Source: Caldifarciminota bacterium (GTDB lineage Bacteria > Hydrothermota > Hydrothermia > LBFQ01 > DSFT01). Taken from it: a stretch of 36,150 nucleotides of DNA. The notes beneath the pieces are model-generated. The model was not told the origin of the DNA and ran no database searches. It was given only the letters and a program-made list of their open reading frames with translations. Of this stretch, positions 7,173 through 15,780 are shown one piece after another. Within the stretch, counting starts at the first letter, position 1. Each line of letters opens with the position of its first letter. The stretch spans positions 1-36,150 of the forward strand of contig WGAQ01000164.1 of assembly GCA_015494735.1 (NCBI GenBank), in the 5' to 3' direction. A program made the position numbers and the translations under genes.

Positions 7173-7401
7173 ACTGGCGCAGATGATAAAGAGCCGCGGG
7201 CTGGAGGTCCCGACGGTTCTGGTGGGGGAGAGCATCAAGCCCATATCCTTCATCCTGTCTCAGTTTCTGGTCTTCTTCCGTCCGTTCGTGACGGTGTTCG
7301 TGGCTCCTGAGAATTACGATAAACTGGTCTCCATCCTGGAGGACAGGGGAAAACTGGAGTATCTTTTAAAATTAGTGGAAGAAAAGGAGGACGTTAAATG
7401 A
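7141..7401 (+). CDS. Small protein of unknown function
   Basis: 86 residues: a charged N-terminal helix, a central hydrophobic stretch (PISFILSQFLVFFRPFVTVFVAP, about residues 33-55) and a charged C-terminal helix. The hydrophobic part might be one membrane helix or the core of a small globular domain. No family recognised. It overlaps lptC by 32 bases and the next gene by ATGA (7398-7401), so it is very likely translated as part of the operon. Confidence 0.6.
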   Translation: MEREEKEFLDRLAQMIKSRGLEVPTVLVGESIKPISFILSQFLVFFRPFVTVFVAPENYDKLVSILEDRGKLEYLLKLVEEKEDVK

Positions 7402-8615
7402 TGGGTATTCAACTGGTGCTGGCCGCTGCCGGTGGTATTACGTACGATGTTCTGGCAATAGTGAGCAGGAAGCCGGGGGCTGATGTCTATATAGTCGCCG
7501 ATGGCAGGAAGGTGGACCGGATAGATACCACCCGCAGCAGGCTCGTCAGGAATAAGATTCTCAGAGAACTGATTACGGGAAGGGATTTGAAGGTGGTTGC
7601 ACTGGAAGGGGTACCGGAAACCAGCAGGGTTTCCATAGTGGTCAGAAGCAGGGGAAGGGAGATAAGCATTCCCATGCCCCGATTCGTGAAACCTCCGATT
7701 ACCGTTCCCTCCGGCTCCCCCATTCAGGTGGAGGTGGAGTTGAAGGGGATGCCCCTGTCGGACTTCGACAATCCCAGGGTTTATCTGATCAGGGCCGATT
7801 CGTCGGGTGAGGCCTTTGCGCTGACGGAGGGGGAGAATGGAAACCTGAGAGGGGAAATCAGGGGGGATTTCCAGCCGGGAACTTACACCATCGCATTCGT
7901 GGTCAATAGCCGGAAATACGATTTCGAGTTGAGGGTTTACAGGAAACTGACCATTCTGTTCCCCCTGAAGTATCGCTTTACATCTGCGGCATCGGGATTC
8001 GAAAATCAGAAGATACATTACTGCCTGGAGGTGGAGAATTCGGAGAATATTTCCAGCGTCAATGCTTCGGTGGATGTGGAAAGGGATGGTATGCCCATCA
8101 TATCCCTGTCCCTGAACGGTCTCGAAAGGTACTGGTGCACCAGTATAGAAGCAGATGCTCCCGGTAAGTATGTGGGACGGATGACGGGAACGGTTCAGGG
8201 TTTCTTCGAGGGGACTCCTGTCGATATCCCCATTCAGGGGGAGGTGGTGGATGAGGTCATCTTCAGATTCGACAGCGCCCGTGTGGAGGAGGACAGGGGG
8301 GTGAAGTACGAGAAGCCCTATAGGGCATGGGTGTATATATCCAGCAGCAATGGGAGTGGTCTTCCCATCAGGGTCCTGGGAGTCGTTATGGATAATGATT
8401 CCATTCAAATCAGTACGGAAGTGGGAAGGGAAGTGATGGTGGAGCAGAGCACTCCTGTGGAGCTCACCATTCTCTTTCCGAAGGGCTCCGACAGGGACGG
8501 AGTATATCCCTTCCGTCTCCTGTTCAGGGATGCCACCGGTGGGAAGAAGTACTTCCTGGACCTGGAACTCCATGCGGGTAAATCCGGGTGGGAGATACTG
8601 AAGGGCAGGAAGTGA
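7398..8615 (+). CDS. Multi-domain beta-sandwich protein, unknown function
   Basis: 405 residues, last gene of the six-gene operon. The N-terminus (MMGIQLVLAAAGGITYDVLAIV) could be a weak export signal or the first strand of a domain. Residues 25-90 (GADVYIVADGRKVDRIDTT...) look PEGA-like: a small beta domain in which a decorated object carries a property. Later segments (PSGSPIQVEVELKGM; QPGTYTIAFVVNSRKYDFELRV; DGVYPFRLLFRD) have the alternating pattern and xPGxY turns of Ig-like or macroglobulin-like sandwiches. Placement next to an LptC-like gene and a lipoprotein suggests a periplasmic or surface role. No catalytic motif is visible. Confidence 0.65.
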   Translation: MMGIQLVLAAAGGITYDVLAIVSRKPGADVYIVADGRKVDRIDTTRSRLVRNKILRELITGRDLKVVALEGVPETSRVSIVVRSRGREISIPMPRFVKPPITVPSGSPIQVEVELKGMPLSDFDNPRVYLIRADSSGEAFALTEGENGNLRGEIRGDFQPGTYTIAFVVNSRKYDFELRVYRKLTILFPLKYRFTSAASGFENQKIHYCLEVENSENISSVNASVDVERDGMPIISLSLNGLERYWCTSIEADAPGKYVGRMTGTVQGFFEGTPVDIPIQGEVVDEVIFRFDSARVEEDRGVKYEKPYRAWVYISSSNGSGLPIRVLGVVMDNDSIQISTEVGREVMVEQSTPVELTILFPKGSDRDGVYPFRLLFRDATGGKKYFLDLELHAGKSGWEILKGRK

Positions 8616-8622
8616 AAATCCT

Positions 8623-9225
8623 CTACCGGGAGCCGATTGCCCAGCCTATGACGCCGCCCAGGGCGGCTCCCATCAGTACATCGGAGAACCAGTGCCTGTC
8701 CTTGTATATGCGTGCCATTGCAACCCCGGTTGCCAGGGAATAGGATATAGCATAGACCGCCGGGCTGCGGAAGTTGGATGATATCACGGATGCGGCGGAG
8801 AATGCCACTATGGTGTGCCCCGATGGGAAGGAGTGGTAATCGTTGTCGAAATTCACGGGGTGAAACGACAGGGGGCCCTCGTTCATGTAGGGCCTGGCCC
8901 TTCCGAAGAGACTCTTCAGGGTGATAACCGTTATCCCGCTTATGACGAAACTCTGCAGTCCCTCTGTGGAAACTTCCGTGAGCTTTTCGTTTCTGGTTAT
9001 CCTGCCCGCGATGTATCCGGCTCCGAATGCCAGTATGTGGTATGTGCCGTCCCCCAGATGGTTTATGGCATCGAAGAATCTGTCGTAATTCTGATGCTGA
9101 AGGGCGAACTGCCGTATGTCATCATCCACAGTCCACATGCTTATGCCCGACAGAAGACCTGCGGCGGAGACGAGAGTGAGTTGCTCAGCGGTTAATCCTA
9201 ATGATGAGTACAGGAGAATGAGCAT
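8623..9225 (-). CDS. PAP2-superfamily lipid phosphatase
   Basis: 200 residues with all three PAP2 motifs: KX6RP at 104-112 (KSLFGRARP), PSGH at 134-137, and RX5HX3D at 172-182 (R172, H178, D182). Several hydrophobic helices surround them, as in membrane phosphatases that dephosphorylate undecaprenyl pyrophosphate or phosphatidic acid/PGP. The active site would face the periplasm. Start at 9225 is preceded by AAAGGTGG and overlaps the universal stress gene by 41 bases, so it is the third gene of that operon. It converges on the (+) operon with a 7-base gap. Confidence 0.92.
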   Translation of the reverse strand: MLILLYSSLGLTAEQLTLVSAAGLLSGISMWTVDDDIRQFALQHQNYDRFFDAINHLGDGTYHILAFGAGYIAGRITRNEKLTEVSTEGLQSFVISGITVITLKSLFGRARPYMNEGPLSFHPVNFDNDYHSFPSGHTIVAFSAASVISSNFRSPAVYAISYSLATGVAMARIYKDRHWFSDVLMGAALGGVIGWAIGSR

Positions 9226-10006
9226 GGGACGCCACCTTTTCCGCAGTGCTTCCCAGGAACAATTTTTCGAAGAGGTTGTGTCCTCTGTTTCCCAGAATCA
9301 CGATGTCGAATTCTTTCGACTTTTCGATTATACCGGAAGACGCCTTCGGATAGTACTCCACTATGGCTTTCTCCCCCAGGAGATTTTCCAGTTTCTCCTC
9401 TATTTCCCTCTGGATGGCTTCTGGCAGAGGAGTGTCGGACTCTATTACGTGGAGCAGGGTGTAGTCCATTCCCATCTCTGATGCGAATCTCTTTCCCTTC
9501 TCCAGGACCGTTCTGGAATTCTCGGACAGGTCAACGCATATGAGGGCTCTGCTGTAACCCTTCTTCTTCCTCACGAGAAGGAGGTCTCTGTCGGATTTGG
9601 CCACCACCTTCCTGGCGGTGGAGCCTATGAGGAATTCCTCGATCTTCCCCCTGCCCCTGGAGCCCATCAGGATGAGGTCAACCCCCTTCCGCTTCGCATA
9701 CTCTATCACTTCCGCGTACGGGGAGCCCACCACCACGTCCCATCTCACGAATTTTATATCGAAACGGGACTTCAGTTCCTCCACCAGCTTCTTCAAATCC
9801 TCTCTGGTCTCGTTCACTATTTCCTCGAGCAATTCTGCATATATGGCGCTTTCTCCCAGGAGGGAGGAGTACAGGAATGGGGTGTAGGGAACCACGCTCA
9901 GCACGTACACCTCGGCCCCCATCTTTTCGATGATGGGAACAGCATATTCCAGAGCCTGAACCGATTCCTCGGAGAGGTCGGTGGCCCACAGAATCTTCTT
10001 ATACAT
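9185..10006 (-). CDS. Tandem universal stress protein (two Usp domains)
   Basis: 273 residues made of two Usp domains. Domain 1 (1-145) starts MYKKILWATDLSEES and has the ATP-binding loop GSRGRGKIEEFLIGSTARKV. Domain 2 (150-273) starts ALICVDLSENSR and ends GNRGHNLFEKLFLGSTAEKVASHAHSPVL. Both keep the G-2x-G-9x-G(S/T) pattern, so both may bind ATP. Usp proteins act in stress survival, often by nucleotide binding. It starts 3 bases after the stop of the acidic small protein and overlaps the PAP2 gene. Confidence 0.92.
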   Translation of the reverse strand: MYKKILWATDLSEESVQALEYAVPIIEKMGAEVYVLSVVPYTPFLYSSLLGESAIYAELLEEIVNETREDLKKLVEELKSRFDIKFVRWDVVVGSPYAEVIEYAKRKGVDLILMGSRGRGKIEEFLIGSTARKVVAKSDRDLLLVRKKKGYSRALICVDLSENSRTVLEKGKRFASEMGMDYTLLHVIESDTPLPEAIQREIEEKLENLLGEKAIVEYYPKASSGIIEKSKEFDIVILGNRGHNLFEKLFLGSTAEKVASHAHSPVLIIRINR

Positions 10007-10009
10007 CTA

Positions 10010-10318
10010 CTATTCCTCCTCGAGGCCCTCTTCGAGCCTCTGCTCCATTTCCTCCTTGAACTCCATCAGGTCCTCCATGGGAATATCTGCCTCGAATGCC
10101 ACCTCATCATCGAAGCACGTCAGGTAAAGGGATTCCAGAGCCTCATCGTCGAGCCCTGCTATGATGTCCCCTATGCTCCCATCCACCACGGGGCGCATGA
10201 TGACCGTCACGTATGTCCCCTCGGTTTCATCCACCACGGTTTCGTAATCCACCAGTTCGAATTTCCCCAGCAGTCTGTCGTTTATGAACGTCTTGAGAAC
10301 TTCCTGCAGGTTTTCCAT
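10010..10318 (-). CDS. Small acidic protein of unknown function
   Basis: 102 residues from ATG 10318 (MENLQEVLKTFIND...). It is strongly acidic, with a mixed alpha/beta start and a Glu-rich helical tail (EFKEEMEQRLEEGLEEE). No family recognised. The start is chosen because TATAAT ends exactly 6 bases upstream; a longer in-frame start would place that promoter inside the gene. First gene of the operon with the universal stress protein and PAP2 phosphatase. Confidence 0.65.
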   Translation of the reverse strand: MENLQEVLKTFINDRLLGKFELVDYETVVDETEGTYVTVIMRPVVDGSIGDIIAGLDDEALESLYLTCFDDEVAFEADIPMEDLMEFKEEMEQRLEEGLEEE

Positions 10319-10330
10319 GCGAAAATTATA
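10319..10330 (-). promoter_or_regulatory. Leaderless promoter -10 of the Usp operon
   Basis: Perfect TATAAT (10330-10325, minus strand), 6 bases, ATG 10318. Confidence 0.7.
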
Positions 10331-10413
10331 CACCGGATGGATGTGCGGAAGAATACCCGTTCCGTCTTTATCGCATGTTCATCCATCTGCAGGGATGGAA
10401 ATACCGCGCCCTT

Positions 10414-10425
10414 TAAAATTTGCCC
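10414..10425 (+). promoter_or_regulatory. Leaderless promoter -10 of the coiled-coil/outer-membrane operon
   Basis: TAAAAT (10414-10419), 6 bases, ATG 10426. It is divergent from the Usp operon promoter 83 bases away. Confidence 0.65.
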
Positions 10426-10776
10426 ATGGCACACGGCGGGAATCATAAGGAAGTGGTCGAGCAGCTGGAGATCGACAATGTCATTCGTCTGGAGGAAGAG
10501 GAGGCCACGAGAATAATCGAGGAGGCCAAGAGGAGGGCCGAGGAAATCATCAAGGAAGCCCGGGAAGAAGCGAAGAGAATCATAGAGGAGGCCCATATCA
10601 GGGGCCAGAAGGAAGAGGAAGCGCTTAAGGAGAAAGCCGTAAGGGAGATTCAGGAGGAGGCCAGCAATCTTCTGGAAGAGGGGCTGAAGAAGGTGGAGGA
10701 ATTCAGGCAGAAGGCGATGGAGAGCGTCGACAGGGCCAGGAGCCTCGCTGTGGATATGATTCTGGGCAAGAAGTAG
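10426..10776 (+). CDS. Coiled-coil protein resembling V/A-type ATPase subunit G/H
   Basis: 116 residues, almost entirely one long charged helix with repeated EEAKRRAEEIIKEAREEAKRII segments. This is the look of the peripheral-stalk subunit G/H of V/A-type ATPases (and of Skp-like or other coiled coils). No other ATPase subunit is encoded in the window, so the assignment rests on composition only. The downstream gene, 6 bases away, is an outer-membrane protein, which makes a chaperone or envelope role an alternative. The start at 10426 is set by the TAAAAT box. Confidence 0.6.
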   Translation: MAHGGNHKEVVEQLEIDNVIRLEEEEATRIIEEAKRRAEEIIKEAREEAKRIIEEAHIRGQKEEEALKEKAVREIQEEASNLLEEGLKKVEEFRQKAMESVDRARSLAVDMILGKK

Positions 10777-10782
10777 TGGTCT

Positions 10783-13098
10783 GTGCTTATTATCGATACC
10801 CTTCTCCTTCTGGGTGATACTTCCATAGGCTATCCACTTTTCATCTGGAATTCCATAGATGTCATCGGTGCGGTGAAGGTGGTTTACGGAGACAGAGTTG
10901 TACGTCTCTTCCCCCTTCAGGACTCCACCTATGCAATCGTCAGGAGGCTCCACATCTTTTCTCCTTCCGCGGAGCCATTCCGTGCCATTGTGGATAGCAT
11001 GGGGGATGGGCTCGTCTTCGGCGGGAGTGTCATTCTGGGGGTGGGAGTCTCCCGCGCCCTGTCCCAGAGGAGCGGTCTGGTGATAAATGTGGGTGGAAGG
11101 ATGGGGGATGCGAAAGTTGAGGGGGTGTTCAGGGCCCAGAACTTCGACCAGACTTACTACATAAACGACCTCGAGGAAAGTTATCTCCGTCTGGAGAGGA
11201 GGGGAGCCTATATGGAGGCGGGGACTTTCTATCACGGAAAGTACAGGGTGTTCGGAATGAGGGGAGGATATGGGGTTCTGAAGGGCATGTTTGGATACGA
11301 GAGGGCCGTCCTCCGGCGCAGGGAATTCGTTTACGGGGGAAATCCCGTTATTCCCTTTGCATCCATGGGGGAGGAAGTGATGTATGGGACTGTCAGGCTT
11401 ATGGTCAACGGCAGGGTGGTGAAGGAGGGGTGGCGGGTGGATTACGATTCCAGGAGTCTGTATCTGGAGCCGGGGATGGACATTCACCCCGGGGACATCC
11501 TCTCCGTGGAATACAGGTCCCTGTCTTCTGGCGTGAGACGGGATTTCGTTTCCTTTTCCATCGGGCCCGTTTCCTATTACCGCCGTGTGGAGAGTGTACG
11601 TTTTTCGAGCGACAGTTTGAAGAGGGCAACGGCTCCCGGCTACTATCCCTCCTACTACAGGGACACCCTTCGTGGCTCCTATATTCTGGAGGATTCCATC
11701 TTCCGGTACGTGGGGGAGGGCAGGGGACAATACGTGGTTTACTTTTCTCCATTCCCTTCCGGCGATTACGAATATGACCCGCATGGGGATTACTACTACT
11801 TTGTGGGCAGGGGAAGGGGCCATTACATGCCCCTGAAGTACATGAGTCCACCTTCCCGTCAGCAGTACATCTCTTTCGAGGGGGATTCCATGGAGGTCCT
11901 CCTGGCGGAGTACAACCCCAATTACTATCTGTATGGAATGGGCCGGGTGGATGTGGAGGGTTTCGTGTCCCGCAGGTGGGGACGATTGCGCCTCTTCGCT
12001 GTCAGGAAGAGGAGCGATTTGACGGATTTCTCCATGCCCCCCAATCCCATGGGCATTGCTGATGGCACTTTCATCACTTTTACCTTCGATGGTATGGGAT
12101 TCTTCCTCCTGGATTCCCTGTACGGCATCTATCTGGAGAGGAATGGGATGGTGGGGATGTTGTACCGTGGGGGGTGGATGGTGAGCGGGTCGTGGAGGGG
12201 CCGGTTCCATAATCTCTCCATTCGGAGCATCCGGTATTCGGATAGTCTGCGCAATACTGTAAATCTGGAGGCGGGAGGTGAGGTGTATGCCCTTGTAAAA
12301 CTCTTCATTTCGGATGATTCTCTGGATTACGGGGCTGGATTCGGCATAAATCTATCCGGTATCAGGGGAAATGTCCTCTACAATCCGATGAGAAATAGTG
12401 TGGAGGGGGTTCTGGACGTGTCCACAGGTGCCCTTTCCTCCTCCATCGTTCTGAGAAAGGCTCCCACTGTTGCCTATGTGGAGAAATACGTTTTCGTGGG
12501 GGAGGGGATGGGAGATTATTCGTACGATGCTGTTTCCGGCGCATATTACAGGGACCCGGGGGGGAGTTATGCCAGGGTGGCGATTCCCCTGTCCTCCGAT
12601 ACTGCAGGATATCTAATAAGGGGGAATCTCAGTTATCTGTCCGGGGATTTCCATCTGGAGGCGGGAATGGACAGATACTATCGCATTCTGTCCATGGGGT
12701 GGAGGGATTTCGAGGCATCCTACAGGTGGTTTCAGGGGAGCGAGTATGCTACATTTTCCGCAGAGCGGGAGCCCCTGTTCGTGGGTATGGACTACAGAAC
12801 GGAAATAGGGGTAAAACTCTGGGGTCTCGTCGGGAGAAAGCGATTCGCTGCCGGAGGGGGACTGTATCTGGGTGGAACCCCATTCCTCATGGCGAGGATG
12901 GATGGACCCATATCCCTGATGGTGGAGTACAGGTTCTTCGATTTCCCCCCGCACCTTTCTGAAGGTCTCGATATTTTGTCCAATTTCAGCGTTTCAAGAC
13001 AGATGGGAGATTTCTTATTGAACCTGTCAGGAATCCTGAACTACAAAAATGGTAAGGTTTACAAAAATTTATCCGCCCGTGTTTCTCATCAGTTCTGA
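10783..13098 (+). CDS. Large beta-barrel-type outer-membrane protein
   Basis: 771 residues beginning with GTG at 10783, 6 bases after the previous stop. The sequence is dominated by alternating polar/aromatic strands with many Tyr, Arg, Gly and Ser (for example SYLRLERRGAYMEAGTFYHG) and ends in Phe (RVSHQF), the usual BAM recognition end of outer-membrane barrels. Residues near 205-246 (RLMVNGRVVKEGWRVDYDSR, then LEPGMDIHPGDILSVEY) resemble a beta domain often found in surface proteins of FCB-type bacteria. No clear signal peptide is seen (the N-terminus is LIIDTLLLLGDTSIG), so the true start may differ. Function unknown; no plug domain or TonB box is evident. Confidence 0.7.
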   Translation: MLIIDTLLLLGDTSIGYPLFIWNSIDVIGAVKVVYGDRVVRLFPLQDSTYAIVRRLHIFSPSAEPFRAIVDSMGDGLVFGGSVILGVGVSRALSQRSGLVINVGGRMGDAKVEGVFRAQNFDQTYYINDLEESYLRLERRGAYMEAGTFYHGKYRVFGMRGGYGVLKGMFGYERAVLRRREFVYGGNPVIPFASMGEEVMYGTVRLMVNGRVVKEGWRVDYDSRSLYLEPGMDIHPGDILSVEYRSLSSGVRRDFVSFSIGPVSYYRRVESVRFSSDSLKRATAPGYYPSYYRDTLRGSYILEDSIFRYVGEGRGQYVVYFSPFPSGDYEYDPHGDYYYFVGRGRGHYMPLKYMSPPSRQQYISFEGDSMEVLLAEYNPNYYLYGMGRVDVEGFVSRRWGRLRLFAVRKRSDLTDFSMPPNPMGIADGTFITFTFDGMGFFLLDSLYGIYLERNGMVGMLYRGGWMVSGSWRGRFHNLSIRSIRYSDSLRNTVNLEAGGEVYALVKLFISDDSLDYGAGFGINLSGIRGNVLYNPMRNSVEGVLDVSTGALSSSIVLRKAPTVAYVEKYVFVGEGMGDYSYDAVSGAYYRDPGGSYARVAIPLSSDTAGYLIRGNLSYLSGDFHLEAGMDRYYRILSMGWRDFEASYRWFQGSEYATFSAEREPLFVGMDYRTEIGVKLWGLVGRKRFAAGGGLYLGGTPFLMARMDGPISLMVEYRFFDFPPHLSEGLDILSNFSVSRQMGDFLLNLSGILNYKNGKVYKNLSARVSHQF

Positions 13099-13197
13099 GT
13101 TTTTACGGTGCCTCTTTATCTCTCAATTCGGCAATTTCATCAAATCCAGTCTATAAGGGCATTACAGATACCCCCCTTGACAAAAACGGCTCCCCAC

Positions 13198-13296
13198 TTG
13201 ACACGAATTCACTTTAGCCTTTAAAATTCATCACCGGATGGAGGGGGATGAAAAAGCCTTACTTTGGAGGAGAAAAAATAAAACAGGAGGTGTACT
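13198..13296 (+). promoter_or_regulatory. Sigma70-type promoter and leader of the HU gene
   Basis: TTGACA (13198-13203), an 18-base spacer and TAAAAT (13222-13227). The start codon is 69 bases further on and is preceded by AGGAGGTG, a strong Shine-Dalgarno sequence at 13285-13292. A second TTGACA lies at 13177-13182 without a matching -10. This gene therefore has a conventional leader, unlike most first genes here. Confidence 0.75.
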
Positions 13297-13569
13297 ATGA
13301 ATAAGACAGAACTGGTCGATGCCATTGCGAAGAAGACGGGCCTGACGAAGAAGCAGGCCAAGATGGCCGTGGATGCATTCATAGATGTGGTGAAGGGTGA
13401 GCTGATGCAGGGTGGTAAGGTTCGTCTCATCGGATTCGGAACCTTCGAGGTCAGGAAGAGGGCTGCAAGGAAGGGAATGAATCCCAGGACCAAGAAGCCC
13501 ATCACCATTCCCGCAAGGAAGGTCCCTGCATTCAAGCCTTCCAACGAGTTGAAGAAGTTGATAAAGTAA
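13297..13569 (+). CDS. hup: HU-family DNA-binding protein
   Basis: 90 residues, the standard HU length. It opens MNKTELVDAIAKKTGLTKKQAKMAVDAF, has GTFEVRKRAARKGMNPRT(K)KPITIPA, where GFGTFEVR and the NP (Pro of the DNA-intercalating arm) are the hallmarks, and ends PAFKPSNELKKLIK. HU bends and packages DNA as a dimer. It is monocistronic: strong promoter and Shine-Dalgarno sequence before it and a double hairpin after it. Confidence 0.97.
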   Translation: MNKTELVDAIAKKTGLTKKQAKMAVDAFIDVVKGELMQGGKVRLIGFGTFEVRKRAARKGMNPRTKKPITIPARKVPAFKPSNELKKLIK

Positions 13570-13606
13570 AGAACTTTGAAGTTCTTCTGGAGGGTTTCCC
13601 CCTCCA
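13569..13606. terminator. Double hairpin after HU, probably bidirectional terminator
   Basis: Two adjacent stems: AAGAACTT-TG-AAGTTCTT (13569-13586, 8 bp) starting on the last base of the HU stop, and TGGAGGG-tttcc-CCCTCCA (13588-13606, 7 bp). There is no long T run. They sit between HU (+) and the convergent membrane-protein operon (-). Confidence 0.6.
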
Positions 13607-13655
13607 TCCATCCCAAAAATTCTCCCCCGGATTCTCTCCTTAAGGGAAATGAGGG

Positions 13656-14597
13656 CTATTGTCTATCCCTTATGGGCTCCAGAAGAAAGAAGATGATACC
13701 CGGAGAGAAGGCCAGGATGGTGGTGAAGTAGTAGATGAGGGAAAGGGCTATCGCTGCCTCCCTCCCAATCTCCTGCCCTATCAGGAAGACGAAGGCCCCC
13801 TCCCGGATGCCTATTCCGCTGAAACTTATGGGAATCATGGTGATGAAGTTGACGGAGGCGGTGATGAAGATGGCCTTTACGGGGTCCAGATGGAAGCCCA
13901 TGGACAGGGCGATGAAATACACGCTCAATCCGAATAAGCTCTGCATGGTCAGGGATATGAGGAAGCACAGGAGGAGGGCGGGCTTGTTTTCCCTGTACAT
14001 GCTGAAAGTCTTCACGAATTTCTCTATCCGCTCCCCCAGTCGGAATGCCTGTATATTGCCGAAGATTTTCAGGGTAATCCGGTCGAAGGTTTCGGAGAGG
14101 AGGAAGAGGAGCGTTATGATAAACCCGGCGAGCACCACCCATATAACCTTCCTGAGGGCTTCCAGTCCCTTTATATCCATGTAGATTCCCACCAGAGCCA
14201 GGAATATGAGGGATGTGAGTCCGATGAACCTGTCCATGAAGATGGATGAGAGGAGCTGTGCCCTCATGTGGCGGTTCTTCTTCTGACCGTAGAGGAACCT
14301 CACCACGTCGGGTCCGGCCCCGGCCGGGAGGATTATGCCCACGGACAGGGCAATCATCACGAATTTGATGGCCTCCCAGATGCTGATATTGAGTCCGTAG
14401 GCCCGGATGAAGACGTACCACCGGATTGCGGATAGGATGAAGGCGGTCATGGCAATCAGGATGGCGGGGATGTAGAGCGGGATATTGATGGAGCGTATAT
14501 AGCCCCACAGTTTATGCAGGTCCACATTGTGAAGAACCAGCCAGAGCAGAAAGACACTTATGCCCAGTTTCAGCAGATTCTCCAGCAGTTTTTTCAC
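13656..14597 (-). CDS. LPG-synthase-type transmembrane protein (UPF0104, flippase-like)
   Basis: 313 residues with about 8 hydrophobic helices. The family signature GAGPDVVRFLY and the late SFSGIGIREGAFV are typical of the UPF0104/AglD/YbhN-like family, which corresponds to the membrane domain of lysyl-phosphatidylglycerol synthase (MprF) without the aminoacyl-transferase domain. Members are thought to move lipids or lipid-linked sugars across the membrane. GTG start at 14597 lies behind GGAGGACTGAG and just after the stop of the preceding gene. Last gene of the SDH-led transcript. Confidence 0.85.
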   Translation of the reverse strand: MKKLLENLLKLGISVFLLWLVLHNVDLHKLWGYIRSINIPLYIPAILIAMTAFILSAIRWYVFIRAYGLNISIWEAIKFVMIALSVGIILPAGAGPDVVRFLYGQKKNRHMRAQLLSSIFMDRFIGLTSLIFLALVGIYMDIKGLEALRKVIWVVLAGFIITLLFLLSETFDRITLKIFGNIQAFRLGERIEKFVKTFSMYRENKPALLLCFLISLTMQSLFGLSVYFIALSMGFHLDPVKAIFITASVNFITMIPISFSGIGIREGAFVFLIGQEIGREAAIALSLIYYFTTILAFSPGIIFFLLEPIRDRQ

Positions 14598-14598
14598 C

Positions 14599-15780
14599 TC
14601 AGTCCTCCAGATTTACCCAGATGGCGAGCCGGTAGTAGTTCCCCTTCCATATACTGTCCAGGCCGGCGTTCCCCTCGTAGGCAAGGTCCAGAACCACTGC
14701 ATCGTAGAAGACGAATCTTCCCCCCGCCACGAGGTGGAACGTATGGGGTGATGGGGTGGAGGGGAACAGGTTTTCCCAGTAAATCGCCTCCATGTGGGGG
14801 ACAAATTTTACATGCTTCCAGGGACTCCAGGATTTCCACAGAGAAACCTTTGCTGAAACGGGTATTCCAGAAGATGGAATCCACAGGATGTTCACCCTGG
14901 CGCACTTCCAATCTACCGAGCCTTTGAGCGAGAAGAAGTCCCTCACCTCCCATCTGTTCGTATCCACGGGAAGGGGCTGATGTCCATATCCCGCTTCGAT
15001 GTACAGGGGACCGTACTCTATCCCGAAGGTGTGCATGTGGCTCCTCACGATAGTGTCCATCGTTTCCATGTAATAGGGCTCGAATCGAGAGGAAATCCGA
15101 ATTGCGGAAGGGGACAGACTCATGGAGTAGTAGGGCAGTATCCCTCCCCTGTAAGCGTAAATTCCCCCCTCTCCTCTGAGCCACCCCCTCTCGAAAGGGA
15201 GGAATGCATAGGCTTCCCACATGCGACTCATGAGGAATCCACGGAGGAAGGGGGTGTTAAGGGACAGAACCCTGAAGGTGTCCAATTCCTGGAGGGCGAT
15301 GAGGTAGGACTGGAAACCCGCGAATAATAGGCGCAGGTGATTTCCTCCCGCATACTGCCCGGTGGCATTTCTGTAGAGTTTGAATGTCTCAACGTATCCG
15401 GCATCGTAAGAATCCCACTGGAGGAGGACCGTGGCCTGCTTGAAATCGCCTGCGTAATCGTAGTGGAAGTGGAATTCCCCTTTCTTTATGGCGGGTTGCG
15501 ATGTGTCCTCCTGAATCATCAGGGGTTTGCTTATGGAGGCACCGAATACGTAGAATGTGTCTGCAATCTGGTAGGAGTATATGCGGCTGACTGCAAGGGA
15601 ATCCTCAATGGGATGGTACAGACCCCTGCGCAGGAGTATGCCGAAATCATCCGTTCCCCGCACCGGAAGTCTGATATTCCCCGCGTGGAACTCCGGTCTT
15701 TCGAATACAGGGAACAGATTTCTGCTGATGTGGGGGGAAATCCCCCACAGTTGAAAAGGCAGGAGCAGAAGGGTATCCAT
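14599..15780 (-). CDS. Outer-membrane-like beta protein, unknown function
   Basis: 393 residues. MDTLLLLPFQLWG may be a weak export signal. The rest is rich in Tyr, Phe, Trp and alternating strands (FHFHYDYAGDFKQATVLLQW, LYIEAGYGH, VVLDLAYEGNAGLDSIWKGN), as in a small barrel or periplasmic beta protein. No family recognised. It starts on the last base of the sdhB stop (TAATG), so it is translated from the SDH transcript, an unexpected partner for respiratory genes. Confidence 0.6.
   Translation of the reverse strand: MDTLLLLPFQLWGISPHISRNLFPVFERPEFHAGNIRLPVRGTDDFGILLRRGLYHPIEDSLAVSRIYSYQIADTFYVFGASISKPLMIQEDTSQPAIKKGEFHFHYDYAGDFKQATVLLQWDSYDAGYVETFKLYRNATGQYAGGNHLRLLFAGFQSYLIALQELDTFRVLSLNTPFLRGFLMSRMWEAYAFLPFERGWLRGEGGIYAYRGGILPYYSMSLSPSAIRISSRFEPYYMETMDTIVRSHMHTFGIEYGPLYIEAGYGHQPLPVDTNRWEVRDFFSLKGSVDWKCARVNILWIPSSGIPVSAKVSLWKSWSPWKHVKFVPHMEAIYWENLFPSTPSPHTFHLVAGGRFVFYDAVVLDLAYEGNAGLDSIWKGNYYRLAIWVNLED

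Noticed and set aside
7314-8573. 419-codon minus-strand frame opposite the multi-domain beta protein gene
   Set aside because: Composition is His/Pro-rich and it is antisense to a gene embedded in an operon with ATGA overlaps.
10282-12210. 642-codon open frame on the minus strand opposite the outer-membrane protein gene
   Set aside because: Rich in Pro and His with no domain-like sequence, and exactly antisense to a protein with clear barrel character. A shadow of biased codon use.
13177-13182. Second TTGACA upstream of HU as a tandem promoter
   Set aside because: No -10-like hexamer lies 16-19 bases downstream; the box at 13198 with 18-base spacing is the better match.
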